A DNA stretch of 64,000 bases from Ruminococcus sp. (GTDB lineage: Bacteria > Bacillota > Clostridia > Oscillospirales > Ruminococcaceae), in NCBI GenBank assembly GCA_029062165.1, contig JAIDQQ010000023.1:62001-126000 (forward strand). Reading direction: 5' to 3'. The notes below the pieces were generated by a model, which worked only from the letters and a program-made list of their open reading frames with translations, did no database searches and was not told the origin of the DNA. Of the stretch, positions 32,706 to 42,523 are shown piece by piece. Each line of letters opens with the position of its first letter. Within the stretch, counting starts at the first letter, position 1. A program made the position numbers and the translations under genes.

Positions 32706-35477
32706 ATGTCTTTGGATTATAACACTACTCTTAATCTTCCGAAAACCGATTTTCCTATGCGTGGCAATCTTCCGAAAAGAGAACCGGCAATGGTTGAAAA
32801 ATGGGAAAATGACAGACTTTACTATAAAATGATTGAAAAGAATCAGGACAGACCGACATACATTCTGCACGACGGTCCGCCCTATGCAAACGGTGAAATA
32901 CATCTGGGAACGGCACTCAACAAAACCCTCAAGGATATAATCGTAAAATATAAAAATATGAGTGGTTATTGTTCGCCGTATGTTCCGGGCTGGGACACAC
33001 ACGGTTTACCGATAGAACTGAAAGCCATGAAGGCTATCGGCGTTGAAAACGGTGCGATACCGCCTGTTGAGTTAAGAAAACACTGTCACGATTTTGCCAT
33101 GAAACACGTAGAAAATCAGATGAGACAGTTTAAAAGACTCGGCACACTCGGCGACTATGATGACCCATATCTTACACTGAAACCGGAATTTGAGGCACGT
33201 CAGATAGAAGTATTCGGCGAAATGGCAAAGAAAGGCTATATGTATAAAGGTCTGAAGCCGGTTTACTGGTGTCCGGATTGTAACACAGCACTTGCAGAAG
33301 CAGAAATAGAGTATTCAAATGACCCTTGCCACTCTATATATGTAAAGTTCAATGTTACGGACGATAAGGGAATTTTCAGCGGAATGGGTCTTGATATATC
33401 GAAGATATACTTTGTAATATGGACTACTACCACATGGACTATCCCAGGAAACCTTGCTATCTGTTTAGGACCGGAATATAATTATACACTCGTAAAGAAC
33501 GGCGAAGAATATTACGTAATGGCGGAAGAACTGGTCAAGGGTACAATGGAGACAGCCGGAATAACTGAATATACTACCGAGGGAATATTTACAGGTGCGG
33601 AACTCGAGGGTATGAAGACTAAGCATCCGTTATACGACAGACTTTCCCCTGTAATAGTCGGAGACCACGTAACACTCGAAAGCGGTACAGGTTGTGTACA
33701 CACTGCCCCTGGTTACGGTGTCGAGGACTTTGAAGTATGTAAGAAATACGACGATATAGGCATTATAGTATGTGTCGATTCAAAGGGCAGACAGACCGCC
33801 GAAGCCGGTGAATTTGAGGGTATGGACACCGATACAGCCAACAAGGCTATCGCAAAGAAACTCGAAGAACTCAATGCACTGCTTGCAATACAGAAGATAG
33901 TACACCAGTATCCGCACTGCTGGAGATGTAACAGTCCTATAATATACCGTGCTACTGAACAGTGGTTCTGTTCGGTAAACGGATTCAGGGACGAAGCAAT
34001 AAAAGCTATCGAGGCTGTAAAGTGGATTCCCGAGTGGGGTGAGGACAGAATAAAAGGAATGGTACGTGACAGAAGTGACTGGTGTATATCACGTCAGAGA
34101 ACATGGGGTGTACCGATACCGATTGTATACTGTAAGGACTGTGGCAAGCCGATAGTAAACGACGATACAATAAAAGCGATTTCCGATTTATTCCGTGCGG
34201 AAGGTTCTGACGCATGGTGGACTAAAGATGTAAAGGAATTTATACCGGAAAACGTAAAATGCGAATGTGGTTGTGGAGATTTCACGAAAGAATACGACAT
34301 AATGGACGTATGGTTTGATAGTGGTGTATCGCACTCAGCAGTAATGGAACAGCATAAAGGACTTAAATTCCCTGCCGATTTGTACTTAGAGGGTGCAGAC
34401 CAGTACAGAGGTTGGTTTCAGTCGTCACTGCTGACATCTGTAGTATATCACGGTACAGCACCGTATAAGGCAGTATGTACGCATGGTTGGGTTGTAGACG
34501 GTCAGGGAAAAACTATGCATAAGTCACTCGGAAACGGTATAGACCCAAGCGAGATTACTGACCAGTACGGAGCAGATATTTTAAGATTATGGGTAGCATC
34601 TTCCGACTATCATTCAGATATAAGAATTTCCAAACCTATTTTAAGTCAGCTTTCCGACGCTTATAAGAAGATAAGAAATACAGCGAGATTCATTTTAGGA
34701 AATCTCGGCAATGGTAAAGGATTCAATCCGGATACTGACTGTGTATCATACGACAAACTTACGGAGCTTGACAAGTGGGCAATAATGAAACTCGATGCAC
34801 TCATTGACAAGGTAAACGAGGGTTATAACGCATTCGATTTCCATATAGCATTCCATGCAATTCATAATTTCTGTGTAATAGATATGTCCAATTTCTATCT
34901 TGACATAATCAAGGACAGACTTTACTGTGAAAAGGAAGATTCCGAAAAACGACGTTCCGCACAGACTACGATGTATAAGATTTTGAGTGCAATAGCAAGA
35001 CTTTCCGCACCGATAATATCGTTCACTGCCGAGGAAATATGGGGATATATGCCACACTCTTCCGCCGACGATAAAGAAAGTGTATTCCTTAATCAGATGC
35101 CTGAGAAGTCCGGAATTGCTTTTGATAACGAATTTATCGAAAAATGGAATTTCATTTACTCAACCCGTGAGACAGTTAATAAAGTTCTTGAAGATGCAAG
35201 AAACGCAAAGACAATCGGAAAATCACTGGAAGCACAGATTGTTATACACGCTTCCGGAGACGACTATGAAAAATATAATACCCTTGCAGAACAGCTTACC
35301 GAGATACTCATAGTATCGGGCGTTACTGTTGAAAAGACAGACGGTGAAACGAGCTTTGAAGTTGTAAAGGCAGAGGGCGAAAAATGTGAAAGATGTTGGT
35401 GTTATTCAAAATACGTCGGCACAAGTCACGAACACCCGACACTCTGTCAAAGATGTGTCATAGCTGTTGAAGTATAA
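32706..35477 (+). CDS. ileS: Isoleucyl-tRNA synthetase
   Basis: This 923-residue class I synthetase has the HIGH-type motif EIHLGTAL near residue 64, the KMSKS-type motif MHKSLGN near residue 603, the GWDTHGLPIE segment, an editing CP1 domain and a C-terminal zinc finger (CERCWCYSK and CQRCV). It charges tRNA-Ile. The length and zinc finger fit the bacterial IleS1 form. It sits in the usual place after divIVA. Confidence 0.98.
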   Translation: MSLDYNTTLNLPKTDFPMRGNLPKREPAMVEKWENDRLYYKMIEKNQDRPTYILHDGPPYANGEIHLGTALNKTLKDIIVKYKNMSGYCSPYVPGWDTHGLPIELKAMKAIGVENGAIPPVELRKHCHDFAMKHVENQMRQFKRLGTLGDYDDPYLTLKPEFEARQIEVFGEMAKKGYMYKGLKPVYWCPDCNTALAEAEIEYSNDPCHSIYVKFNVTDDKGIFSGMGLDISKIYFVIWTTTTWTIPGNLAICLGPEYNYTLVKNGEEYYVMAEELVKGTMETAGITEYTTEGIFTGAELEGMKTKHPLYDRLSPVIVGDHVTLESGTGCVHTAPGYGVEDFEVCKKYDDIGIIVCVDSKGRQTAEAGEFEGMDTDTANKAIAKKLEELNALLAIQKIVHQYPHCWRCNSPIIYRATEQWFCSVNGFRDEAIKAIEAVKWIPEWGEDRIKGMVRDRSDWCISRQRTWGVPIPIVYCKDCGKPIVNDDTIKAISDLFRAEGSDAWWTKDVKEFIPENVKCECGCGDFTKEYDIMDVWFDSGVSHSAVMEQHKGLKFPADLYLEGADQYRGWFQSSLLTSVVYHGTAPYKAVCTHGWVVDGQGKTMHKSLGNGIDPSEITDQYGADILRLWVASSDYHSDIRISKPILSQLSDAYKKIRNTARFILGNLGNGKGFNPDTDCVSYDKLTELDKWAIMKLDALIDKVNEGYNAFDFHIAFHAIHNFCVIDMSNFYLDIIKDRLYCEKEDSEKRRSAQTTMYKILSAIARLSAPIISFTAEEIWGYMPHSSADDKESVFLNQMPEKSGIAFDNEFIEKWNFIYSTRETVNKVLEDARNAKTIGKSLEAQIVIHASGDDYEKYNTLAEQLTEILIVSGVTVEKTDGETSFEVVKAEGEKCERCWCYSKYVGTSHEHPTLCQRCVIAVEV

Positions 35478-35486
35478 TTATCTGTT

Positions 35487-35525
35487 ATACTGCCTGCTGT
35501 CTGAACGTCGGCGGGCAGTATTTGT
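35487..35525 (+). terminator. Hairpin after ileS, probable weak terminator
   Basis: ATACTGCCTGC (35487-35497) and GCGGGCAGTAT (35511-35521) form an 11-bp stem with one G-U, followed by TTTGTT. The T run is short, so read-through into lspA is likely. Confidence 0.55.
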
Positions 35526-35540
35526 TGAAAGGAAAATTTA

Positions 35541-36038
35541 ATGGTAGTTTTTCTTGTTATAATGATAGGTGTGTTGGTAGTCACAGACCAGTTTGTGAAG
35601 AACTGGGCAGTAGACGTACTTCAACCGGTAGGGAGTATGGATTTCATACATTTCGGTGATTTCAAGGTAATAGACCTGACGTATCTTGAAAACAGAGGGG
35701 CAATATTCGGAAGTATGGCAGGTCAGAGATGGTTTCTTGTAGGGTTCACTTCGCTTGTGATAGTAGCCGGAATAGTTTTTATGTTTGCGACGTTGAAACG
35801 GTCAAGACTGCTGAATGTAGCGGTAGGACTTTTCATAGCAGGAGGAATCGGAAATCTGATTGACCGTATCAGACTGGGCTATGTTGTAGATATGTTTGAG
35901 ATTAAATTATTTGATTTTGCGATATTCAACGTTGCCGACATATGCGTGACAGTAGCGTTTGTACTTCTGTTGATTTACAGTGTTTTCATTGACCCGAAAA
36001 TAGAAAAATCACGACAGGAGGCAGAAAAAGATGTCTGA
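35541..36038 (+). CDS. lspA: Lipoprotein signal peptidase II
   Basis: This 165-residue protein has four membrane helices and the family motifs ENRGAIFG, GNLIDRIRLGYVVDMF and FNVADICV, which carry the two catalytic aspartates. LspA cleaves prolipoproteins at the lipobox cysteine. At least two lipoproteins in this window (the GH3 protein and the binding protein at 40860) are potential substrates. It overlaps rluD by 8 bases. Confidence 0.96.
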   Translation: MVVFLVIMIGVLVVTDQFVKNWAVDVLQPVGSMDFIHFGDFKVIDLTYLENRGAIFGSMAGQRWFLVGFTSLVIVAGIVFMFATLKRSRLLNVAVGLFIAGGIGNLIDRIRLGYVVDMFEIKLFDFAIFNVADICVTVAFVLLLIYSVFIDPKIEKSRQEAEKDV

Positions 36039-36948
36039 AAGTATAGAAATATATGTCAGTACGGAAGATGTCGGGAAAAGAATAGATACATTTGTTTCAG
36101 GGAATATCAGTGAAATGACACGTTCAGCGATACAGGGACTTATTGAAAAAAATAAAATCCTTGTAAACGGAAAACCGGTAAATAAGAATTATAAGCTGAA
36201 ATCCGGCGACAGTATAGCGGTTGAAATTCCCGAACCGCAGGTTATGGACGCCATACCGGAAAACATACCGCTTGAGATAGTCTATGAAGATAATGATTTA
36301 TTGGTAGTGAATAAGCCTAAAGGAATGGTAGTACATCCTGCACACGCAAATTATAACGGTACACTTGTAAATGCCCTGCTGTATCACTGTGGGGAAAGCC
36401 TGTCGGGAATAAACGGAGTTATCCGCCCTGGTATAGTCCACCGCATAGACAAGAATACAAGCGGATTGTTGATAGTCGCAAAGAATGACCGTTCGCATAT
36501 AAGACTTGCGGAACAGATTAAAGAACATAGTTTCACACGTGAGTATGAAGCGGTAGCTACCGGATATTTCAAAGAAACTTCCGGTACTATCGAAGCACCT
36601 ATAGGCAGACACAAGACAGACCGTAAAAAAATGTGTGTCACTACGGAAAATTCACGCCATGCTGTTACGCACTATACGGTAATAAGACAGTATGCCGGAT
36701 ATGCCCACGTGAAATTACGTCTTGAAACAGGACGTACACACCAGATAAGAGTACATCTTTCGTATATCGGACACTCTGTCCTCGGTGACGACGTATACGG
36801 CAAGTCTTATAAAAATATAGACGGTCAGTGTCTGCACGCACGTAAAATAGGCTTTATACATCCGTCGACTAATGAATATATGGAATTTACAAGCGAATTA
36901 CCCGATTATTTCCGGAAAATTCTTGATAAACTTGAAAGAATGGGGTGA
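36031..36948 (+). CDS. rluD: 23S rRNA pseudouridine synthase, RluD family
   Basis: This 305-residue protein has an N-terminal S4 domain (about residues 12-75) and the RluA/RluD catalytic domain with HRIDKNTSGLLIVAKN, which includes the catalytic Asp, plus TGRTHQIRVHL. It converts uridines of 23S rRNA. AGGAGG precedes the ATG. The lspA-rluD pair is a common operon. The RluD rather than RluA specificity is inferred from position and length. Confidence 0.93.
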   Translation: MSESIEIYVSTEDVGKRIDTFVSGNISEMTRSAIQGLIEKNKILVNGKPVNKNYKLKSGDSIAVEIPEPQVMDAIPENIPLEIVYEDNDLLVVNKPKGMVVHPAHANYNGTLVNALLYHCGESLSGINGVIRPGIVHRIDKNTSGLLIVAKNDRSHIRLAEQIKEHSFTREYEAVATGYFKETSGTIEAPIGRHKTDRKKMCVTTENSRHAVTHYTVIRQYAGYAHVKLRLETGRTHQIRVHLSYIGHSVLGDDVYGKSYKNIDGQCLHARKIGFIHPSTNEYMEFTSELPDYFRKILDKLERMG

Positions 36949-36953
36949 GAATT

Positions 36954-37793
36954 TTGTTTGAAGATATATCAGAAATTGTCATCATGTCCGATATGGACGG
37001 AACACTTTTAAATTCTGAAAAGAAAATAACTGAAAAAGACCGTCAGGCAGTAGAAAAATTCGTATCACTGGGCGGAAAATTCACGGTTTCGACAGGCAGA
37101 ACGCTTGAATCGTTTGAACAGTACCGGAAATTACTTGATTTGCGTATACCGGTCATAATGTATAACGGCGGAATAATTTACGACTATCAGACGGAAAAAA
37201 TTCTGTATGCTGAATATCTTCCGGAGAGTGCAAGAAAAATAACCGCTGAACTTCTTGAAGCTATGCCGTCGGCTGGTGGAGAGATTCTCAAAATAGAAAA
37301 AACATATGTATTCCGTAATAATTACTATCAGCAGTATCATACTAATCTGTGTGGAATCTCGCCTGTATACGTCGATTTGACGGAAATTTCTGACGACGGT
37401 TGGTTAAAAGTCCTGTTTGCTATGTCGCCGGAAGATATACCGGTTATGGAAGAGATAATTTCCGGAAAGAATTATACTGACGTTGATTTTGTAAAGTCTT
37501 CGGAAATTTTCATAGAGATGTTACCGCATAATATAAGTAAAGGTTCGGCGATAGCTGAATACAGAAAACTTTCCGGAATGAATGACTGTAAATTCATAGC
37601 GATAGGCGATTTCGACAACGACAGGGAAATGATACAGACCGCAGACATAGGAGTATGTCCGGCAAATGCGGAAGAATCTGTCAGGGAAGTTGCCGATATT
37701 ATTCTTGAAAATACAAATGATACCGGTGCGGTATCTGAACTGATTGAATATATAATAAAAAAATGTAATGCTGAAAACGGTAAAAAACCGTAA
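36954..37793 (+). CDS. HAD-superfamily (Cof-type) phosphatase
   Basis: This Cof-type HAD hydrolase has motif I SDMDGTLLNSE, motif II STGR and motif IV GDFDNDREM. It is expected to dephosphorylate small phosphorylated metabolites in the cytoplasm; the substrate cannot be read from sequence. Start choice is between GTG 36945 and TTG 36954. I prefer TTG 36954 because GGGGTGA lies 5-6 bases upstream. It overlaps or abuts the rluD stop in either case. Confidence 0.88.
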   Translation: MFEDISEIVIMSDMDGTLLNSEKKITEKDRQAVEKFVSLGGKFTVSTGRTLESFEQYRKLLDLRIPVIMYNGGIIYDYQTEKILYAEYLPESARKITAELLEAMPSAGGEILKIEKTYVFRNNYYQQYHTNLCGISPVYVDLTEISDDGWLKVLFAMSPEDIPVMEEIISGKNYTDVDFVKSSEIFIEMLPHNISKGSAIAEYRKLSGMNDCKFIAIGDFDNDREMIQTADIGVCPANAEESVREVADIILENTNDTGAVSELIEYIIKKCNAENGKKP

Positions 37794-37818
37794 AAAATAA
37801 AAATATGTGGAGGTTATC

Positions 37819-38658
37819 ATGGACGCATCTATGAAAAAGGATTTGCAGAAAAAAGCCTGCAAAGTAAGAATGGGTGTTATAGAGGGTACTTATAACGCCA
37901 AATCGGGACACCCTGGTGGTTCGCTTTCGATAAGCGATACACTGACATATCTTTACTATAATAAAATGAACATTGACCCACAGAATCCCGAAAATCCTGA
38001 CCGTGACAGGCTTGTACTTTCAAAAGGTCATACAGCACCGGCATTATATGCGGTACTCGCACAGAAAGGATATTTTCCGGAAGAAGATTTAAAGACACTC
38101 CGTCATATAGGTTCAGCATTACAGGGACACCCTTGCATAAATATCAATGGTGTTGATATGTCAAGCGGTTCACTCGGACAGGGTATTTCAGTAGCGTGCG
38201 GAATGGCTCTCGCCGGAAAACTCGACAATAAGAAGTATAAAGTTTATGCGGTACTCGGTGACGGCGAAATTGAAGAAGGTCAGGTATGGGAAGCCTGTAT
38301 GTTTTCGGCACACTACAATCTGACAAATCTTGTTGCAATCGTCGATAATAACGGCTTACAGATAGACGGTGCTATTACGGAAGTATGTTCACCAGAACCG
38401 ATTACGGATAAATTCGAGGCTTTCGGCTGGCACGTAATCACTATGGACGGTCATGACTTCGACGACATAGACCGTGCATTCACAGAAGCTGAAACTGTCA
38501 CGGATAAACCGGTTGCAATAATACAGAAATCCGTAAAGGGTAAAGGCGTATCTTTCATGGAAAATCAGGTAGGCTGGCACGGTACAGCACCTAACAAGGA
38601 ACAGTACGAGCAGGCAATGTCAGAACTTAATGCACAGTTGAAAGAATTGGAGGACTGA
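37819..38658 (+). CDS. Transketolase, N-terminal subunit
   Basis: This 279-residue half-transketolase binds thiamine diphosphate: KSGHPGGSLS, SKGHTAPALYAVL and GDGEIEEGQVWEA ... VDNN are the cofactor motifs. ATG 37819 has GTGGAGG just upstream, while the GTG at 37807 is part of that site. It works with the C-terminal subunit encoded 5 bases downstream, as in other split transketolases, to move two-carbon units in the pentose phosphate pathway. Confidence 0.95.
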   Translation: MDASMKKDLQKKACKVRMGVIEGTYNAKSGHPGGSLSISDTLTYLYYNKMNIDPQNPENPDRDRLVLSKGHTAPALYAVLAQKGYFPEEDLKTLRHIGSALQGHPCININGVDMSSGSLGQGISVACGMALAGKLDNKKYKVYAVLGDGEIEEGQVWEACMFSAHYNLTNLVAIVDNNGLQIDGAITEVCSPEPITDKFEAFGWHVITMDGHDFDDIDRAFTEAETVTDKPVAIIQKSVKGKGVSFMENQVGWHGTAPNKEQYEQAMSELNAQLKELED

Positions 38659-38663
38659 AAAAT

Positions 38664-39611
38664 ATGTCAGAAGTAATAAAAAAGGCTACCCGTGAGAGTT
38701 ACGGCGAAACTCTGAAAGAACTGGCAGAAGAATATAAGAATCTTGTAGTACTCGATGCAGACCTCGCCGCCGCTACTAAGACCGCTATTTTCAAGAAAGC
38801 GTATCCGGAAAGATTTTTCGACTGTGGTATAGCAGAGGCAAATATGATGGGTGTCGCTGCCGGACTTGCTACTTGTGGAAAGATACCGTTTGCGAGTACG
38901 TTTGCAATGTTCGCCGCCGGACGTGCTTATGAAATCATAAGAAATTCAATAGGCTATCCGCATTTAAACGTCAAAATCGGAGCAACACACGCCGGAATAT
39001 CAGTCGGTGAGGACGGTGCAACACACCAGTGTAACGAGGATATAGCTCTTATGCGTACCATACCAGGAATGACTATTATAAATCCGTGTGACGACGTTGA
39101 AGCACGTCAGGCTGTAAGAAGTGCCATAGAGTTTAACGGACCTGTATATATGCGTTTCGGAAGACTTGCAGTACCGGTAATAAATGACCCGAAAACCTAT
39201 AAATTTGAACTCGGTAAAGGCGTTGTAATGCGAGACGGAAAAGACGTAACAATAGTAGCCACAGGACTTATGGTAAACGAAGCTCTTGAAGCGTCTAAGG
39301 TACTTGAAACACAGGGTATTTCCGCAAGAGTAGTAAATATCCATACTATCAAACCGCTTGACAAGGAATTAATATGCAGATGTGCGAAAGATACCGGCGT
39401 AATCGTCACGGCAGAAGAACACAGTATTATAGGCGGGTTAGGTTCAGCGGTTGCGGAGACAGTAACAGAATGCTGTCCTGTACCGGTTGTTAAAATCGGC
39501 GTAAATGATGTATACGGCTATTCCGGACCTGCTCTTGAATTATTGAAGAAATTCGGACTTTCCGCAGAAAATATCGTTGCAAAGACAAAATATGCACTTA
39601 ATTTAAAATAA
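38664..39611 (+). CDS. Transketolase, C-terminal subunit
   Basis: This 315-residue partner of the upstream subunit has the pyrimidine-binding domain (FFDCGIAEANMMGVAAGLA, with the conserved Glu) and the C-terminal transketolase domain (HTIKPLDKELI, AEEHSIIGGLGSAV). The two subunits together make one active transketolase. A strong terminator follows. Confidence 0.95.
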   Translation: MSEVIKKATRESYGETLKELAEEYKNLVVLDADLAAATKTAIFKKAYPERFFDCGIAEANMMGVAAGLATCGKIPFASTFAMFAAGRAYEIIRNSIGYPHLNVKIGATHAGISVGEDGATHQCNEDIALMRTIPGMTIINPCDDVEARQAVRSAIEFNGPVYMRFGRLAVPVINDPKTYKFELGKGVVMRDGKDVTIVATGLMVNEALEASKVLETQGISARVVNIHTIKPLDKELICRCAKDTGVIVTAEEHSIIGGLGSAVAETVTECCPVPVVKIGVNDVYGYSGPALELLKKFGLSAENIVAKTKYALNLK

Positions 39612-39617
39612 TCATGT

Positions 39618-39653
39618 AAAAACAGGTCTTTTTTTCCGGAGACCTGTTTTTTT
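39618..39653 (+). terminator. Intrinsic terminator after split transketolase
   Basis: ACAGGTCT (39622-39629) and AGACCTGT (39640-39647), flanked by an A run before and a T run after. Confidence 0.9.
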
Positions 39654-39675
39654 GTAAGTCGTATGTAAAAAATGC

Positions 39676-39704
39676 TTTACAATCAGTAAAATTTATGATA
39701 TAAT
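39676..39704 (+). promoter_or_regulatory. Promoter of the vanY-type gene
   Basis: TTTACA (39676-39681), a 17-base spacer and TATAAT (39699-39704). Confidence 0.85.
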
Positions 39705-39737
39705 TTAGATTATCAAAGAAAAAGGAGATAGAAATTT

Positions 39738-40835
39738 ATGAGTAAAGGAGATAAACGACGTAAAAAAAGAAAATACAGATTGCGTTATGACAGGGTATTT
39801 GCCGTACTTCTTTTACTGATAGTCATGATAGTTGTAATAACTTCGTGCGTAAAGGGAATACTTAAAAAGGGAGATACTCCGGACGATACAAGCATATCAG
39901 ATACGGAAACTACTACAACCATACCGGAAGAAATTACAACCACTACGGAAGAAGTCACAACAACAACGACTACAACTACAACAACCACAACAACACAGAC
40001 CACCACGACTACTACAACCACAACTGAAACTACTACTACAACAGTCACTACCAAAAAAGAACCTCTTCCGGCAGGATATACGGAAGTGCCAATGGATTCG
40101 GAAAAAATTTACAGCGGAAATCTTGTTACGGTAAACGGAAACAATATATATCATTTTCCGGAAGACGATACAAATATAGTAACGCTTTATGACCATATCA
40201 GCACACAATATTACGGTGTCAGTGACCTTGTTGTGTGTCTCGACGAGGAAGTAATAGAACATCTTAACGAACTTATGGAAGATTTTGCGGAAAATCAGTA
40301 TAATACGGATATAGTGGTAATAGGTGGTTATCGTTCAGCGGAAGACCAGACACAACGATATAATGACGGTATATCCGGAGTTATGAGTGGTTTTTCCGAC
40401 TATCACACCGGAAGAAGTTTCGATATGGGAGTATTTCCGGCAGATGGGTCAGGTTCGGGATATTATTCGCCGACTGGTATATATGCATGGATTGACGAAC
40501 ATTCCGCCGATTATGGTTTTGTAGTACGCTATCCGGAGGGAAAGGAAGTCTATACTAACGAAAGGGCAAGAACGCAGACATACAGATACGTCGGCATACC
40601 ACACGCAACCTATATGAAACAGAATAATCTTTGTCTTGAGGAGTATATTGAAAAACTGAAATCATATACTATAAACAAACCTCTTGAAATTTCTTCAGGT
40701 ACAAGCCTGTATAAAGTGTATTACGTCGGAGCAGGTGACGGCACAGAAACAGAAGTCGGAATACCGCTCGGCAGTGACTATGAAGTTTCCGGAAACAATC
40801 AGGACGGTTTTATAGTTTCCGTAAAAGTACGCTGA
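39738..40835 (+). CDS. Membrane-anchored VanY-type D-Ala-D-Ala carboxypeptidase
   Basis: This 365-residue protein has a very basic N-terminus (KRRKKRKYRLR), one membrane helix (about 20-42), a nearly pure threonine linker (about 57-112) and an M15B VanY domain. Zinc and catalytic motifs are visible: GGYRSAEDQ, SDYHTGRSFDMG (SxHxxGxxxD), YGFVVRYPEGK and RYVGIPHA. The enzyme trims the terminal D-alanine from peptidoglycan stems outside the cell. A C-terminal extension of about 50 residues is unassigned. The Thr linker probably spans the cell wall. The next gene starts 24 bases downstream without its own promoter. Confidence 0.92.
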   Translation: MSKGDKRRKKRKYRLRYDRVFAVLLLLIVMIVVITSCVKGILKKGDTPDDTSISDTETTTTIPEEITTTTEEVTTTTTTTTTTTTTQTTTTTTTTTETTTTTVTTKKEPLPAGYTEVPMDSEKIYSGNLVTVNGNNIYHFPEDDTNIVTLYDHISTQYYGVSDLVVCLDEEVIEHLNELMEDFAENQYNTDIVVIGGYRSAEDQTQRYNDGISGVMSGFSDYHTGRSFDMGVFPADGSGSGYYSPTGIYAWIDEHSADYGFVVRYPEGKEVYTNERARTQTYRYVGIPHATYMKQNNLCLEEYIEKLKSYTINKPLEISSGTSLYKVYYVGAGDGTETEVGIPLGSDYEVSGNNQDGFIVSVKVR

Positions 40836-40859
40836 TAATCTGAAAGAACGGAGATAAAC

Positions 40860-42494
40860 GTGAAAAAACTGATAATTCTTGTCTGCATGATATTTACAGC
40901 AACGCTTTTTTCGTGCGGGAATAATGACAGGGGCGACGGTTCAGGACATATGTATGATGTCTCAATTTTAGGAAATCCCGAAAGCCTTGACCCTCAATAC
41001 GCTACGGATTCCGCATCTGAAACAATTATTAAAAATCTTTACAGCGGTCTGATGACTGCTGACGCATACGGTAATATTACGTGCTGTAACGCTGAAAGTT
41101 ACAGCATATCGCCGGATGGTCTTGACTATACGTTTACATTACGTCAGGATAACTACTGGTTTTTTGATAAAAATGACAATGATTACATTGACGACGACGA
41201 ATATTTTCCTGTAACCGCACACGATTATGTTTTTGCATTCCGACGTATTCTTGACCCTGCTATGAAGTCACCGTATGCCGACGATTTTTCCTGTATAAGA
41301 AACGGCAGTAATATAATAGCCGACAAGGCACTTCCGGAAACAGCCGGTGTTATAGCAGTAGATAACTATACACTCAATATATCGCTTGACTATCCGTGTG
41401 CGGAATTTTTAGGACTTCTTGCGACAAGTCCGGCGTATCCATGTAACAGGGAATTTTTCTACTCAACAAAAGGACGTTACGGACTTGACGACAGGTCAGT
41501 AATTTCAAACGGTTCGTTTTTTGTACGCCAGTGGTTTTATGACCCTTACGGTGTAAATAATATACTGTACATGAAGAAAAACGCCGTCAACAGTAATGAG
41601 ACCAATCCTATAATACCGTCATTTCTGAATTTCACGATAGAATCGGACGAAAACGACATCAGAAATATGTTCCGGACAGGTGATATTGAATGTTTCACGA
41701 CGGAAAATATTGACGGAATAAATGTCGAAAAAAATATAATAACGTCGTCATGTGCCACGACGTTAGGACTTGTTTTCAATGCGGAAGACAGATATTTTTC
41801 AAGCCTTAGTATGCGTAAAGCCCTTGCGTTTTCGATTGACAGGGATAAAATTCTTGACGAAAATGAAAAGGATATTTCCATAGCATACGGAGTTATTCCA
41901 CCGGCAGTAAGTCTTCTGGGCAGAAGTTACCGTGAACTTGTTTCGGACAGGCAGTACGGATTTTATGGTATTTCCGAAGCTGAAAGATGTCTGTCAGTAG
42001 CGGAGGCTGAATTACAGACTGAAATTTTTGAAGATATTAAAATACTGGTATCTGCCGGAAGCATTGACGCAAAATATCTGAATACGCTTTCGGAACAGTG
42101 GTACAACGCTTTAGGTGTATACGTCGGCATAGAGGAAGTGACACCGGCAGAATTTAAACAGCGTATAGCCAGTAAGGATTACGGTATAGCACTGTACCCA
42201 CTTAAAGCGGAGTTCAACAGCGGACTTGCGGTAATAGAACAGTTTGCCGGAAATGAATTTCTTGAATATTCAGTAAACGGAAAAAAACTCACAGACGAAA
42301 TCCGGAAATGTTCCGATGTTTCGGAACTGATTGACTGTTACTGCAAACAGGAAAGCAGAATACTTGACGGCTACGGTTTTATACCGTTGTTCTATAAAAA
42401 TTCGTATCTTGTCATGAATACGGATAACGAGGATATTATATATGACGCTTTTACAGGTGCAGTTGATTACCGTATAGCGAAGAATTACAGTTAA
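40860..42494 (+). CDS. Extracellular solute-binding lipoprotein, family 5 (OppA/DppA-like)
   Basis: This 544-residue lipoprotein starts at GTG with GGAG upstream and has a lipobox L-F-S-C19. It carries the SBP family 5 fold: NPESLDPQYATDSAS, LYSGLMTAD, YTFTLRQDNYWF, and KALAFSIDRDKI. Such proteins capture oligopeptides or similar ligands for ABC import. No permease or ATPase genes are next to it, so it is an orphan that may serve a distant transporter or act in sensing. It is probably co-transcribed with the VanY gene; a link through cell-wall peptides is inference. Confidence 0.9.
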   Translation: MKKLIILVCMIFTATLFSCGNNDRGDGSGHMYDVSILGNPESLDPQYATDSASETIIKNLYSGLMTADAYGNITCCNAESYSISPDGLDYTFTLRQDNYWFFDKNDNDYIDDDEYFPVTAHDYVFAFRRILDPAMKSPYADDFSCIRNGSNIIADKALPETAGVIAVDNYTLNISLDYPCAEFLGLLATSPAYPCNREFFYSTKGRYGLDDRSVISNGSFFVRQWFYDPYGVNNILYMKKNAVNSNETNPIIPSFLNFTIESDENDIRNMFRTGDIECFTTENIDGINVEKNIITSSCATTLGLVFNAEDRYFSSLSMRKALAFSIDRDKILDENEKDISIAYGVIPPAVSLLGRSYRELVSDRQYGFYGISEAERCLSVAEAELQTEIFEDIKILVSAGSIDAKYLNTLSEQWYNALGVYVGIEEVTPAEFKQRIASKDYGIALYPLKAEFNSGLAVIEQFAGNEFLEYSVNGKKLTDEIRKCSDVSELIDCYCKQESRILDGYGFIPLFYKNSYLVMNTDNEDIIYDAFTGAVDYRIAKNYS

Positions 42495-42523
42495 AAACAG
42501 GAGCTTGTTATAAGCTCCTGTTT
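42495..42523. terminator. Bidirectional terminator between binding protein and AraC gene
   Basis: AAACAGGAGCTT (42495-42506), loop GTTAT and AAGCTCCTGTTT (42512-42523), a perfect 12-bp stem. T runs occur on the minus side; on the plus side TTTC follows. It reaches the AraC stop codon. Confidence 0.88.

Noticed and set aside
39907-40054. Repetitive ACT/ACA tract, first thought to be a CRISPR or satellite
   Set aside because: It is the coding sequence of a threonine linker in the VanY protein; there are no spacers.
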